Source: Eurosta solidaginis (lineage: Eukaryota; Arthropoda; Insecta; Diptera; Tephritidae). Taken from it: a DNA stretch of 64,000 bases. Every line of letters starts with the position of its first letter. Position 1 is the first letter of the stretch. Where the stretch lies: assembly GCF_040869045.1 (NCBI RefSeq), contig NC_090320.1:150992941-151056940 (forward strand), given 5' to 3'. Below are positions 9,961-20,605 of the stretch, in pieces. The notes below the pieces were generated by a model, which was not told the DNA's origin, ran no database searches, and saw only the letters and a program-made list of their open reading frames with translations. Position numbers and translations under genes: made by a program.

Positions 9961-12428
9961 CGTCGACCTAGGTGCCTCCCTTCTCTACTATCTTTAGGGG
10001 AATGAAGATGATATTTGCATGGTCGGAGATATCGAGAAAATTTCGATTTTCAATCGAATTATAGCGTCGAGTTCTAATTGGTTCTAATGTGAATTTTAAA
10101 TTGAAGCGCACACAAATTCAATTATATAAAATCTAATCACTTTTCATTGTTTTATTATTTTAAATACTTTAAATGAGTTATAAGCTTATATACTTATGCT
10201 TATGTACTATTTAAAGTTTTCACTCATTTTAATTGTTACAAACGAAAAATAGAGTTTGTCATAATCAATATTTTTGCGCTTTTCACGACTCTCATATCTT
10301 TTTGTATAACACTAAGTATGAGTTCATGTCTTACAAATAATCGATATCTGTGAAAACATCGTATTTCGAGTTTTTCTCAAATCGTTGTCAAATCAAATTC
10401 AAATCAAGTTCTCTAGCCTAGTTTTCGACTAGAGATGCGTTAGAGACCTACATTAGAAATCTCGTGTATAATCTGTTACGTGGCTAACTGTTTGGGTGGT
10501 GAGGAGCGGCGGCAAACAGGTATGCTTTCGAACCCAGGCTAGCTCGTCGTTTTGGACGGGGTTTTGCACCACCGACCTCACCCGCAGCCACATGAACAAC
10601 AAAGGTGCATGCCTGCATATGTATAGGAAACGAAAGAGCTTAAAAAGATGTAAATAGGCATGAGGGGCAAAGTTAGAAGGGGAAAGCAGTGCAACTTGCA
10701 CCGCACCGTGGGCAATGTGCTGACTCCTATCTACTAGTCCGTCCGTCTGTCACTTGGTCATTTTTCCCTACCACTCATCTTCACCTGGCCACGCTCAAGC
10801 GCAGCACCAACACCAAAAAGTTAAATTTACCCCTGCATTATTAAAATTTCACGATTTCATCCATACATTATACAATTTATTCATAATTTAATCTGACTTA
10901 GAGCTATACCCTAAAGGTATCAAATTCATTGCCGGAAAACAAATGATATTTGTAAGGATAAAAATCCGCTTAAAATTAACTTTCAAGAAAAAGCAAAACA
11001 AAATGATAATATACGATTTCAATTAATTTCGAACTCAATTCAAAACAATGGTTTGTAAAAGCAAACAAAAAAGTAAAAAAAGGAAAAAGAGAGGTGAGGT
11101 TCCTTTTACTAGTAGAACCACCCTAATACGTTATCTTACTGATATAATTCACAGATATAAAATTCAAACAAAATAAAATAAGCTGGCGAACATAAAAAAA
11201 TGCAAGTACCCTAATCCCTGACCTACCGCAACCGCTCAAGTAAATATAAATCAATTTTGCACAAAGCAAAAGTAGGTCATCAAAGTAAAAGAATTTATGT
11301 GTACATGAAAACAAAAGGTATGTATGTAAGTGCAAATGTATGTTTGTGACGTTTTTATGTATGTACATATGTTCGCTCCGATCTGTTTTTATTTTTCTTA
11401 TTTGCTAATTGGCCATCAAGGTAAAAGAATTTATGTGTACATGAAAACAAAAGGTATGTATGTTTGTGACGTTTTTATGTATATACATATGTTCGTTGCG
11501 ATCTGTTTTTATTTTTCTTATTTGCTAATTCCTGTTCTATTTTTGCAAGAGCAGGAATCTGTGCTAACATACATATGTGTATACAACTAAACAAGTGTAT
11601 TTTAATAAATTTTTGAAGTTTCTCTCAAAACACTCACAAAGTTACTCTTCTTATCCAACGGCGCCGCTGCAGTTGAGTAGCTGAAATAAAAAACTCAAAC
11701 ATACATATGTACATATGACTAAGCTCAAACACTGGTCCACCTCGATCGCTTACGATCTTGGATAGTGAGTGGATAGATAGTAATTAATAACTTGTGGCCG
11801 TGGTGACAATCTACCACAGACAAAAAAACGTGTGTAAAAAAAAAAACGAAACGTGAGGAGAAGAAAAAAATTATTAAAGAATTATTGAGGGTGTTTAAAA
11901 GCAGCCTCTAAGGCTAAATGCCGGAGCTTAGAGCACAGAGAAAACAGGTGAATTAATTGGAATACTTACTTCAAATAGTGATATTTTCATTTTAAAACAA
12001 AAAAAAAACCACGAAAGATTTGAAAGAGTATTGGAACTCGAAAATGAGGTGGTCCATGAAAAGTGATGGAGGCTGCCAAGGAATAAAAAAATAAAAAAAA
12101 ATAAACTACAGATATGCAAAGAATGAGAAAAATAGGGAATTAAGATACAAACGTCAAAAGACAACAAAAAAAGCTGGGCTTAAAGTTAGAAATCTAAATT
12201 AAATGAACAAAAAGAAAATGATTCTAGTAAAAATCTACCGATATGGCAAACATGACAAACCGAAGGGGACCCCGCCCTTTAAACCCCCTTTTTACTTTAA
12301 TATCGGAGTACCAATATATATATATGTATAAACATATGCGAAATCCCGAGAAAAATTTATCTATAAACATAATAATATGAAAAAAATTCTTGTTTTTCAT
12401 TTGGGCCACTTTTTGAATTTGTAATTTT
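9961..12428. other. No recognisable gene; AT-rich with a local duplication
   Basis: No open frame here resembles a known protein. Short frames at 10453-10701, 11123-11590 and 11928-12478 are low-complexity. Features seen are the tandem duplication at 11276-11530 and A-rich tracts at 11820-12120. Confidence 0.5.
11276..11530. repeat. Tandem duplication, 136-bp period
   Basis: The stretch from gtaaaagaatttatg at 11285 is repeated at 11421. The second copy lacks about 16 bp (the aagtgcaaatgtatgt piece) and otherwise differs at only a few bases. Both end in atctgtttttatttttctta. Confidence 0.85.
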
Positions 12429-13296
12429 GTTGGGTTTTGGACCTTTTTGGCCGATAAATAACATAATATGTAAGGCAAAATTTTTTACATTTTCCTTTAT
12501 CCTCCTACGCGTTTCGACGCTACCGCGCCTTCCTCAGAGAGATCTGTTTTATTATTTTTAAGATTATAATAAATAAATAACAATAAACATTTACACAATT
12601 AAACATCAACTCACATTTAGATAAAAAAATTGTTTATAAATAATTTATCTCAATCAAAATGGTTCAAAATTTTTTGGTTGGAACAATCACAGGCATTATT
12701 AGATACCTTATCTACGTCTTCCTTGTTTCGCTTTTTAAACCATATTGTAATACTGCTGAATAAGCGCAGCTTATTTTGTCCAAGTCTTTCTTGAAGTTCA
12801 TAACGTTGTGTAGTTGTTGTTGTATTCGTAGGCTTTCAAGTGTCATTCTCGCATTTCCTCTATTCTCGATGTCTAATATTGTGGTGTTTGAAAAATCTGC
12901 TTCGTGTTTTTTGTTGGTTAGATGGTGTGCTAGCGCTGTTGTCTTATTATTTTTCGCGTCTGCCATATGTTCGCTAAGTCGTATCCCCAATTCGTGCTTT
13001 GTTGTTCCTATATAGCGTTGGTTGCAATTTTCGTTTTTATTTCCATTGCACTTTATTTCGTACACCACATTACTTTGTTGTTCTTTGGCTATTGTGTCCT
13101 TTGTTTTGTAAACAACGACACAACAGCTTATTCGGAAGAATAATAGTGTTGTAAACGATCTGTTAAAGCAAAAAAAAATTGATAACACAAAAATACCAAT
13201 TATTTTGTTCAGCAGCTAACACAGCCAGACTTTACGGCTTACCAAAGATCCACAAGCCAAATACTCCTCTGAGGCCTATTTCATCTTCAACTAATG
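12429..13296 (-). repeat. Inverted arm 1 of the Penelope-like locus
   Basis: 868 bp that match the reverse complement of 14942-15812 almost base for base, including the junction where endonuclease sequence on one strand meets RT sequence on the other. Confidence 0.88.
12712..13160 (-). CDS. GIY-YIG endonuclease domain, Penelope type, inverted copy
   Basis: An open frame of about 150 codons. It contains VVYEIKCNGNKNENCNQ followed by RYIGTTKHELGIRLSEH and a downstream HHLTNKKHEADF segment, the GIY-YIG pattern (here VVY...YIG) with the conserved Arg and His. In Penelope-like elements this domain cuts the target DNA. It is cut off from the RT, because the sequence upstream of about residue 35 crosses the inversion junction. 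It can therefore only be a pseudo-LTR copy, not a working polyprotein. Confidence 0.75.
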
Positions 13297-14220
13297 TACC
13301 TTGCTATAAGTTATCCAAATTTATTGGAAACATATTAAAGCATATAATATCGGAAGACTATAATATAAAAAAATGCATTTAAATTGAAAGAAACGCTTAA
13401 AACCTTTACTTTGGAAGAAGACGAAATGTTGGTATCTTTTGACGTTATCTCGCTATTTACTAATAATCCATTTCACTTGGCGATACAAACCATAATGAAA
13501 AAATGGAAAGAACTGGAACCGCATACCAAGATCGGGAAAAAACAATTCCAATTAATTCTTGAATTCTGTTTACGGGAAAATAATTACCTAAAATACGATG
13601 ATAAATTTTACCAACAGGTTTACGGCATGCCAATGGGCAGCCCGTTGTCGCCCACAATAGCGGACATTGTATTGGAAAAAATTATTGACGACAGCAAAAA
13701 TAAATGGCATGTTTATAAAATACATAGCGAAATATGTAGACATACTTAAAGTACTAAATGCGCAACATACAAAAATTCAATTTACGGTGGAAAAAGAAAG
13801 CAAAAACAAAATAGCCTTCCTAGATTTGGAAATACATAAAGGCCGCTACCTGTCATTTAATTGGTATCCCAAAGAAGTGGCATCTGGCAGAATAATAAAT
13901 TACCATTCGAACCACCCTTGGTACCAAAAAATAAGGCAGCGGACTAGTCTTATCAAGAAGGTATTTTTGCTAAGTGGCGAAATTTTTTAAGAAGGTAATA
14001 AAACGAAAATAAAACCATACTTATGAAAAACAGCTATCTAGTCCCAGTAATCAATATATTAATTAATACAACTACACTTAAATTGCAGTCTACTGGACCT
14101 ACACAATGTCGAGACAGCACGGATAAAAGATACATCGGTATAAGATACAACCAGGCGCTCAGCAAAGTGATAAAAAATGAAAAAATAAAATACGCGCACA
14201 AACCACACTACACTTTAAAT
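13190..14220 (+). pseudogene. Penelope-type reverse transcriptase, broken
   Basis: Segments in order: ARLYGLPKIHKPNTPLRPI (diagnostic for Penelope-like RT), MLVSFDVISLFTNNP (first catalytic Asp), YGMPMGSPLSPTIADIVLE, then KYIAKYVDILKVL, where the family has YVDD. One of the two Asp residues is missing, so the RT core would be dead even without the frameshifts. NKIAFLDLEI and the thumb-linker GIRYNQALSKVIKN follow. The frame changes at about 13380, 13670 and 14000. The RT finger region before the LPKIHK motif is absent. Confidence 0.85.
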
Positions 14221-14221
14221 A

Positions 14222-14616
14222 AAGTGTTTACAAAACAAAGGACACAATAGCCAAAGAACAACAAAGTAATGTGGTGTACGAAATAAAGTGCAATGGAAAT
14301 AAAAACGAAAATTGCAACCAACGCTATATAGGAACAACAAAGCGCGAATTGGGGATACGACTTAGCGAACATATGGCAGACGCGAAAAATGGCGCTAGCA
14401 CACCATCTAACCAACAAAAAACACGAAGCAGATTTTTCAAACACCACAATATTAGACATCGAGAATAGAGGAAATGCGAGAATGGCACTTGAAAGCCTAC
14501 GAATACAACAACAACTACACAACGTTATGAACTTCAAGAAAGACTTGAACAAAATAAGCTGCGCTTATTCAGCAGTATTACAATATGGTTTAAAAAGCGA
14601 AACAAGGAAGACGTAG
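14222..14616 (+). pseudogene. GIY-YIG endonuclease, middle copy, frameshifted
   Basis: Continues the RT body and matches the copy at 15125-15530, but a deletion near 14390 (aataagacaacaac-type bases missing after GCGAAAAAT) shifts the frame in the middle of the domain. The 3' untranslated end follows to about 14940 and contains the inverted repeat GGCGCGGTAGCGTCG and AACGCGTAGGAGGAT region shared by all three copies. Confidence 0.8.
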
Positions 14617-14941
14617 ATTAGGTATCTAATAATGCCTGTGATTGTTCCAACCAAAAAATGTTGAACCATTTTGATTGAGATAAATTATTTATAAACAATT
14701 TTTTTATCTAAATGTGAGTTGATGTTTAATTGTGCAAATGTTTATTGTTATTTACTTATTATAATCTTAAAAATAATAAAACAGATCCCCTGAGGAAGGC
14801 GCGGTAGCGTCGAAACGCGTAGGAGGATAAAGGAAAATGTAAAAAATTGTGCCTTACATATTATGTTATTTATCGGCCAAAAAGCTCCAAAACCCAACGA
14901 AAAAAATTCAATTTGCTTCTTTTTTGTTGATTGTTGCTGGG

Positions 14942-15812
14942 CATTAGTTGAAGATGAAATAGGCCTCAGAGGAGTATTTGGCTTGTGGATCTTTGGTAAG
15001 CCGTAAAGTCTGGCTGTGTTAGCTGCTGAACAAAATAATTGGTATTTTTGTCTGTTTTCAATTTTGTTTGCTTTAACAGATCGTTTACAACACTATTATT
15101 CTTCCGAATAAGCTGTTGTGTCGTTGTTTACAAAACAAAGGACACAATAGCCAAAGAACAACAAAGTAATGTGGTGTACGAAATAAAGTGCAATAAAAAT
15201 AAAAACGAAAATTGCAACCAACGCTATATAGGAACAACAAAGCGCGAATTGGGGATACGACTTAGCGAACATATGGCAGACGCGAAAAATAATAAGACAA
15301 CAACAGCGCTAGCACACCATCTAACCAACAAAAAACACGAAGCAGATTTTTCAAACACCACAATATTAGACATCGAGAATAGAGGAAATGCGAGAATGAC
15401 ACTTGAAAGCCTACGAATACAACAACAACTACACAACGTTATGAACTTCAAGAAAGACTTGAACAAAATAAGCTGCGCTTATTCAGCAGTATTACAATAT
15501 GGTTTAAAAAGCGAAACAAGGAAGACGTAGATTAGGTATCTAATAATGCCTGTGATTGTTCCAACCAAAAAATTTTGAACCATTTTGATTGAGATAAATT
15601 ATTTATAAACAATTTTTTTTACCTAAATGTGAGTTGATGTTTAATTGTGCAAATTTTTATTGTTATTTATTTATTATAATCTTAAAAATAATAAAACAGA
15701 TCTCCCTGAGGAAGGCGCGGTAGCGTCGAAACGCGTAGGAGGATAAAGGAAAATGTAAAAAATTGTGCCTTACATATTATGTTATTTATCGGCCAAAAAG
15801 CTCCAAAACCCA
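14942..15812 (+). repeat. Inverted arm 2 of the Penelope-like locus
   Basis: About 871 bp, the reverse complement of 12429-13296. It starts with inverted RT sequence (complement of the LPKIHK region), crosses the same junction, and continues into a plus-strand endonuclease. From 15125 it is also a direct repeat of 14225-14940. Confidence 0.88.
15039..15530 (+). CDS. GIY-YIG endonuclease domain, Penelope type, intact frame
   Basis: 163 codons, open. From about residue 45 it carries VVYEIKC, RYIGTTKRELGIRLSEH and HHLTNKKHEADFSNT, a GIY-YIG nuclease, and ends with the Penelope 3' coding end (YGLKSETRKT). The first 35 codons are translated from the inverted segment and are hydrophobic (TTLLFFRISCCVVV), so they are not part of the ancestral protein. 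The Met is therefore probably not a genuine start. Best read as a pseudo-LTR copy that happens to keep an open frame. Confidence 0.7.
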   Translation: MVFLSVFNFVCFNRSFTTLLFFRISCCVVVYKTKDTIAKEQQSNVVYEIKCNKNKNENCNQRYIGTTKRELGIRLSEHMADAKNNKTTTALAHHLTNKKHEADFSNTTILDIENRGNARMTLESLRIQQQLHNVMNFKKDLNKISCAYSAVLQYGLKSETRKT

Positions 15813-15865
15813 ACGAAAAAAATTCAATTTGCTTCTTTTTTGTTGGTTGTTGTTGGGCTTATGTT

Positions 15866-18304
15866 GAAGGCTGATCTCGCCGTCAGAAATGCGTGTAAAA
15901 AATGTTGATACAGTTGTTGCCGAAAGTGGGAAGTGGTGTCACTTCGTTGTTGGGCGTGACCGCCGCCAATCCAGCCTTTAGGCTTCTTATCTTGTTGCCG
16001 ATGGTTTTGGTGTGGTTATTGTTGTGGCGATATATATATAAAGAAAAGGTGTTCTTGTTACCGCTGCTTGGGTCGCAGGTGGAAGTTGCGGTTGCCAGCA
16101 GTGAATATGCGTAGCTATTTTTGATGTTGTTGGCGTTGTGCCGCCGTTGAAAAAAATATGTGTGGTTGTTGTAGATGTTGGGTGCCGCCGGAAAGCAAAT
16201 GTGTGTAGTTTTTGTAGCGTGGTGTGCCGTCGGAAAACTCAAATGTGTGTATTGTTGGTGAAAGCGAATGGTAGTTTTTGTGGTAGGTGTTGCACCGCCA
16301 ATATTAATAGATGGAGTATTTGTTGTTGGGTGGATGGCGCCAATATAAAAAAGCTGCTGTTGTGGTTGTTGCGGCCGTATGTTGCCATTAAAAAAGTGCT
16401 GTAATGGTTTGTTGCCAATTTGGCCTTTATGCCGTAAACCGTAATTTTCAATGCTCTGCCCAGTGTGTTCTTTCCACCAATTTAAAGGGATCTGGTACCA
16501 TAAATTTTGATAGCGAGATCCAAATAATCCGCCGGACTAGGGCGTGTGTAAGCCTTGAAGCACTTCGCGCACTAAACACTTTTCGCTTAGATTTCTTGCC
16601 CTTTTAAAGTCACGCGCACTAAAAACTTTTAAACCTTTTAAAAAGCTCCTACTAACTTGACACTTCACTTCACTTGCACTGGGCACTGTTACAAGAAAGC
16701 GTTTGCCCGTTGCCTAGCTTGATGCCCTTTTATAGCCACCGCCGTGACAAAGAACGTTATCCAGAAACGGGCAACTTTCACCTATACATGTTAAACTCTT
16801 CTCGGCTTTCCCGTATTTTCTTTTATACGTCCACTCAATCATACACTCACATGTTCACACATACACGCTTATACAAACTAACATTTACATACTTAACAAA
16901 GCAACACAAAACATAGATACATAGCATGCCTTGTGCCTTGCCCGCTCACACTGATCCATTCACACGCTCATAGCCTTGCACAAACACACATCCACAAAAC
17001 AAACACATAGGTGCATGACATTCGTCAAGGTTGCTAGGCTGTTAGCAACATGGTGATATTTTATTTATTATAACAGCGCAACATCTTGTTTCCACAGCAA
17101 CATTGTGTTCACTATAGCTACAATGTTGTCAATACGTGATGTCATTAGATTAGTGGCAACATTGCGGCTAAGGCACGTACCTGGACATAAAACACATAAA
17201 CACATAGACACATACACACGCTGCCACTCATTCAAGCCAGTATGGAGACAGGCTGTCGTTACAAATCACAATATTTGCTTTTACGTTAGAAACTGTGTTT
17301 GCTTGGTATTGATATTAAGAGCCCGTGTTTTGTGAGCATATTCTAGAAGTTCTCCGTAACAAGCATTTTACTGGCCCAGTCAAGAAAACTTAACGTCGAA
17401 TTTTTGGCTCACCTATGATATCCTAATATATTTTTGGCTTCGCGTGCAAACCTGCTAACTGGCATTAAACAAATTTTACATGGCAGACAAAAAACGATTT
17501 GAACTTTTGATTGAAAGCATTCGAAGTGAACTCATCCTAAAGTTGATTTACTTTGAGTGTGGCCAATATTTGATGTTACTGCTATACCAGGTTGATGTCA
17601 GGTCAAGTTACATCAAAAGGTAATTTTAGAAAAAAATGGTACTTATCAGGTTTGCACTCAAAGCCATGATGACATATAATACCAAAATAATAAAATTAAT
17701 TTTTATTCTTTACAGGGAGAATTTCCGTATCCTCTTACTTCAGCATGGACCAATACCGAGTTGGGAGTACCTCCTGCTAATGAATAATTTAATTGTAAAT
17801 TATGAGCTAAATTGACTATTAAATAGCTTCTGCCGGTGGTGTTTAGATGGCAAATAATAGACAAAAGTATCAGCAGAGATAAATATGATTTAATAAAGAG
17901 ACGAACCATCAAAAATAACTCTATCTATATGGGCGACACCCTGTAATAAAACCTTATCAACACCATTAATTTAATTAATTTAAAGGGTTCCCGGGTCCAC
18001 ATTTTGGTCAATAACTCCGTTTCAATAGCTATCATCTGAGAGCGGAAAGCATCATTGTGTTCAACGTGCGCAAATTTCCTTTAAAGGTTGTGAACCTCTG
18101 CAACGTTGCTTTATGTTGGCCAAAAATCGAATTGAACTTGCTCGGACATTCGACTTTTTTTCGTCGTAGATCCGGAACTTTAAATGCAAACAACAAATGA
18201 CTTGTTCATATTTTATTGTTAATATGCAAAATTATGTCGAAAACTGCATATATTCTTGCAAAATTACTTTTGACGGAGGCTCCGTGAATTTGATTTATTC
18301 TTAC
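15866..18304. other. No recognisable gene; TG-rich and CA-rich segments
   Basis: 15880-16400 is TG-rich with degenerate repeats. 16830-17000 and 17170-17230 are rich in ACAC. The look is that of an LTR or leader of some element, but I found no partner copy and no coding motif. 17340-18300 has nothing I recognise. Confidence 0.45.
16130..16400. repeat. Degenerate tandem repeat, roughly 60 bp
   Basis: Successive blocks carry tgttg...gccgcc(g) followed by an A-rich bit and atgtgtgtagtttttgtag. I can follow about four to five blocks with falling similarity. Confidence 0.5.
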
Positions 18305-18376
18305 ATACATACATTTTACAAAAAGTAACAAACTCCATATTGAAGACAGCAGATTAATGTAATAATTATTTACAGA
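18305..18376. repeat. Dispersed repeat fragment shared with 61913-61986
   Basis: About 72 bp (acattttacaaaa...taacaaactc...gacagca...ttaat...attatttacaga) found again at 61913-61986 with about 80% identity. In both places a mobile element begins just to the right. Confidence 0.65.
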
Positions 18377-18391
18377 CCAGTAAAGCATTAA

Positions 18392-18410
18392 CCCTAGGAC
18401 TTATACCCAA
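18392..18410 (+). repeat. piggyBac left terminal inverted repeat
   Basis: CCCTAGGACTTATACCCAA, next to TTAA. It is an exact inverted match to 24141-24159. Confidence 0.93.
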
Positions 18411-18742
18411 GTACAGGTGTGGCCAGTAGCTACTTTGGAGTGATGTAGCTCCTAAATCGCTAACGAGATATTGACTTGAAATTTTTGATCTAGGAAAACG
18501 AAGTAAATCTACGTCCATTGATGTCTTATTTGTCATGCTAGGTCCATGCATTGATGAGATATAAGCTTTCAAAGTTGACACCTACGACTTCTTATACCCG
18601 GGTACAGGTGTGGCCAGTAGCTTTTTTCTCTCGTTTTTTCTCATTTTTTGAAGGAAAAAAATTTTTATTTATTATTTTCTTTATAAAATATTATTTTATT
18701 GATTATTTCTTATAACTAATAATGTAAACAAATTTAAATTTT

Positions 18743-20540
18743 TCAATTGTCTTCATTATTTTCACAAATATTACATGTAAATGTATTTGAAGAATGCTGT
18801 ATGCATATTGGGCGCTGACATATTCTGCACATGTTACGCGTTCGTCTTCTGTGTTGGTCATGGATGTAGCAGATAAAACAGCTTCCAACCTGCTGTTTCT
18901 TTGGTTTTGCACCAGCAGCTGCAGACGTTGATGGCCTATTGTCAGCACTTCCTTGCAAGGCCGTACTTATGAAACTCGCGACTGCAATTTTTGTGTTGAA
19001 GTTCCGCATCACTTGCTGATTCACCGACCGCTCTTCAATTATGGGCATGTACAGTTCCTTGGCGAGCTGGCGAAGAAATCTCTTACGCTTCGCATTGGTG
19101 CATCTTATGTTGAGATTATTCTCATAATATATGATGTACGCTGTCAATGCCGTCAAATCAATCATATTGAAGAATAGGGACAACGGCCAACGCTTTGTCA
19201 TCCTTTGGCAAGTATATTCTCACGTCCACTCCTCCTTTTGTCTTGTTATAAAACTCGATCATTTCTGGTTTGCCGCTTTCGCCAATGTGATCATCGTCAT
19301 GCATTGATGATAGTAATATAACTGCCTTGTTTTTTTTCGGCACATAGGAGCAAATGGATATGTTGGGCCTAAAACCGAATGTACTTGACCTCTCTGCACG
19401 ATCTTTGTGTGCCAACATCTCCTTTGGTATGTAGGGCTTATTTTTCCGCAAAGTTCCAACTGCCGTCAAATTCATGGATGACAAGCTTTCCTGTAGATTT
19501 AGGGATGTAAAGAAATTGTCCATCGTTTTATTTCAGCCGGTTCCATGAAAGCGGCTTACTAAATCCTTGACCACGCGTTCACCCTGGTTAGTTTCCCGTC
19601 CCGTAGGTGCTTGGCCAGTATATATTTGTCCATGCAGTGGATATGCGTTTTTGGCATCACATACCCACCACACTTTGATGCCATATTTTGCCGGTTTCGA
19701 TGGGATGTATTGCGTGAAACGGGTCCGGCCACGATATGGAAAGAGCTGCACGTCTACCGTTAGATATTCACTTGGCTTATATGACTGCTCAAAGTTGTAG
19801 TTCATCATGGTCCACAGCTAAGATATTGGTGCAGCTTTGTCAGTTACCAAACGTTGTGCCCGTGTGTTGCCATCGTCAATCCTTATAAACCGCAGTATGG
19901 CCTGAAAGCGTTTAATGCCCATTGACGCACGATATAATGGAAAATTTTCCACCGACCACAAGTCCGGCGCACATTCGGCATTGCTGCGGTTAGCGCCAGT
20001 CATAATAAGCACTCCAATGAACGCATACATTTCGCTCAAAGTAACCTTCTTCCATGTTTTTGATTCCGCCTCTGGATGTTTTGCGTTTAATTCCGCATAT
20101 GTAGCTTCTGCTTTTTTGTTGGTGTAGCGTACTATAATATCCACCATTTCCGGAGTCATAAAACATTTATATATATTGACTATTGACATCATAGTAGTTG
20201 ATCTTGCGGGCCCAATTCGCTGTCGCAAAATATTTTGTTGCCTAGTTTGGCGTGCAAGTCATGGTTGTGAGCTCCATATGGTACTATCACGTGCTACGAA
20301 TTCAGCTGCATTAATCTCTTCAGAATCATCTGCAGCATCGGATTCATTGTCAGATTCTTCGTAATCAGCCTAATCTACCTGGGCATTGTCAATTGTGTAA
20401 TCAGGGTCTTCTACATCCGATTAAACCACGCCATTGCTACTGCTACTTGTTCGCTTTCATCCCCTTCAGGGTCGGAAAATAATTCATCATCTGAGATTTC
20501 GTCAAACAGGTTTTGTATGTACTGCTCTTTTTCAGCGTTT
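18743..20540 (-). pseudogene. piggyBac-type transposase with C-terminal Cys-rich domain, broken
   Basis: Starts with an acidic N-terminus (FDEISDDELFSDPEGDE). Then comes the piggyBac core: WKKVTLSEMYAFIGVLIMTG, FRIDDGNTR region, YLTVDVQLFPYRGRTRF (first catalytic Asp), SKPAKYGIKVWWVCDA, MDNFFTSL (second Asp) and YNKTKGGVDV (third Asp), all visible. The C-terminal Cys/His cluster (CFICYIHD, MCRICQRPICIQH, TFTCNICENN) is the zinc-binding domain that recognises the ends in this family. Defects: stops in the N-terminal part, in-frame TAG before 19808, in-frame TGA before 19523, and a frameshift near 19195, just after KGGVD. The catalytic triad is intact in sequence, but the protein cannot be made in one piece. 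Confidence 0.9.
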
Positions 20541-20593
20541 TTTATCTATATAAAAATAATTTTTATTCCATTTATTTTTATTTTTTATTTTTT

Positions 20594-20605
20594 AAATGAA
20601 CTTCA
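20594..20605 (+). repeat. Target-site duplication of the RTE-type LINE (left)
   Basis: AAATGAACTTCA, exactly repeated at 23709-23720. It marks the insertion point inside the piggyBac element. Confidence 0.9.

Larger units (their letters stand above)
12429..15865 (+). mobile_element. Penelope-like element locus with inverted arms
   Basis: A reverse transcriptase of the Penelope type and three copies of a GIY-YIG endonuclease plus 3' region. The plan is an inverted copy of the endonuclease end (minus, 12429-13130), the RT body (plus), an endonuclease end (plus, to 14940), and a second unit (14942-15865) in which a piece of the RT start is inverted and fused to another plus-strand endonuclease end. 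The outer parts form two inverted arms of about 870 bp. Penelope-like elements are known for tandem or inverted pseudo-LTRs, which this fits. The N-terminal part of the RT is missing. No clear target duplication was found. Confidence 0.85.

Noticed and set aside
15883..16242. Minus-strand 119-codon frame rich in Asn and His
   Set aside because: Low complexity arising from TTG/GTT-rich DNA. No motif.
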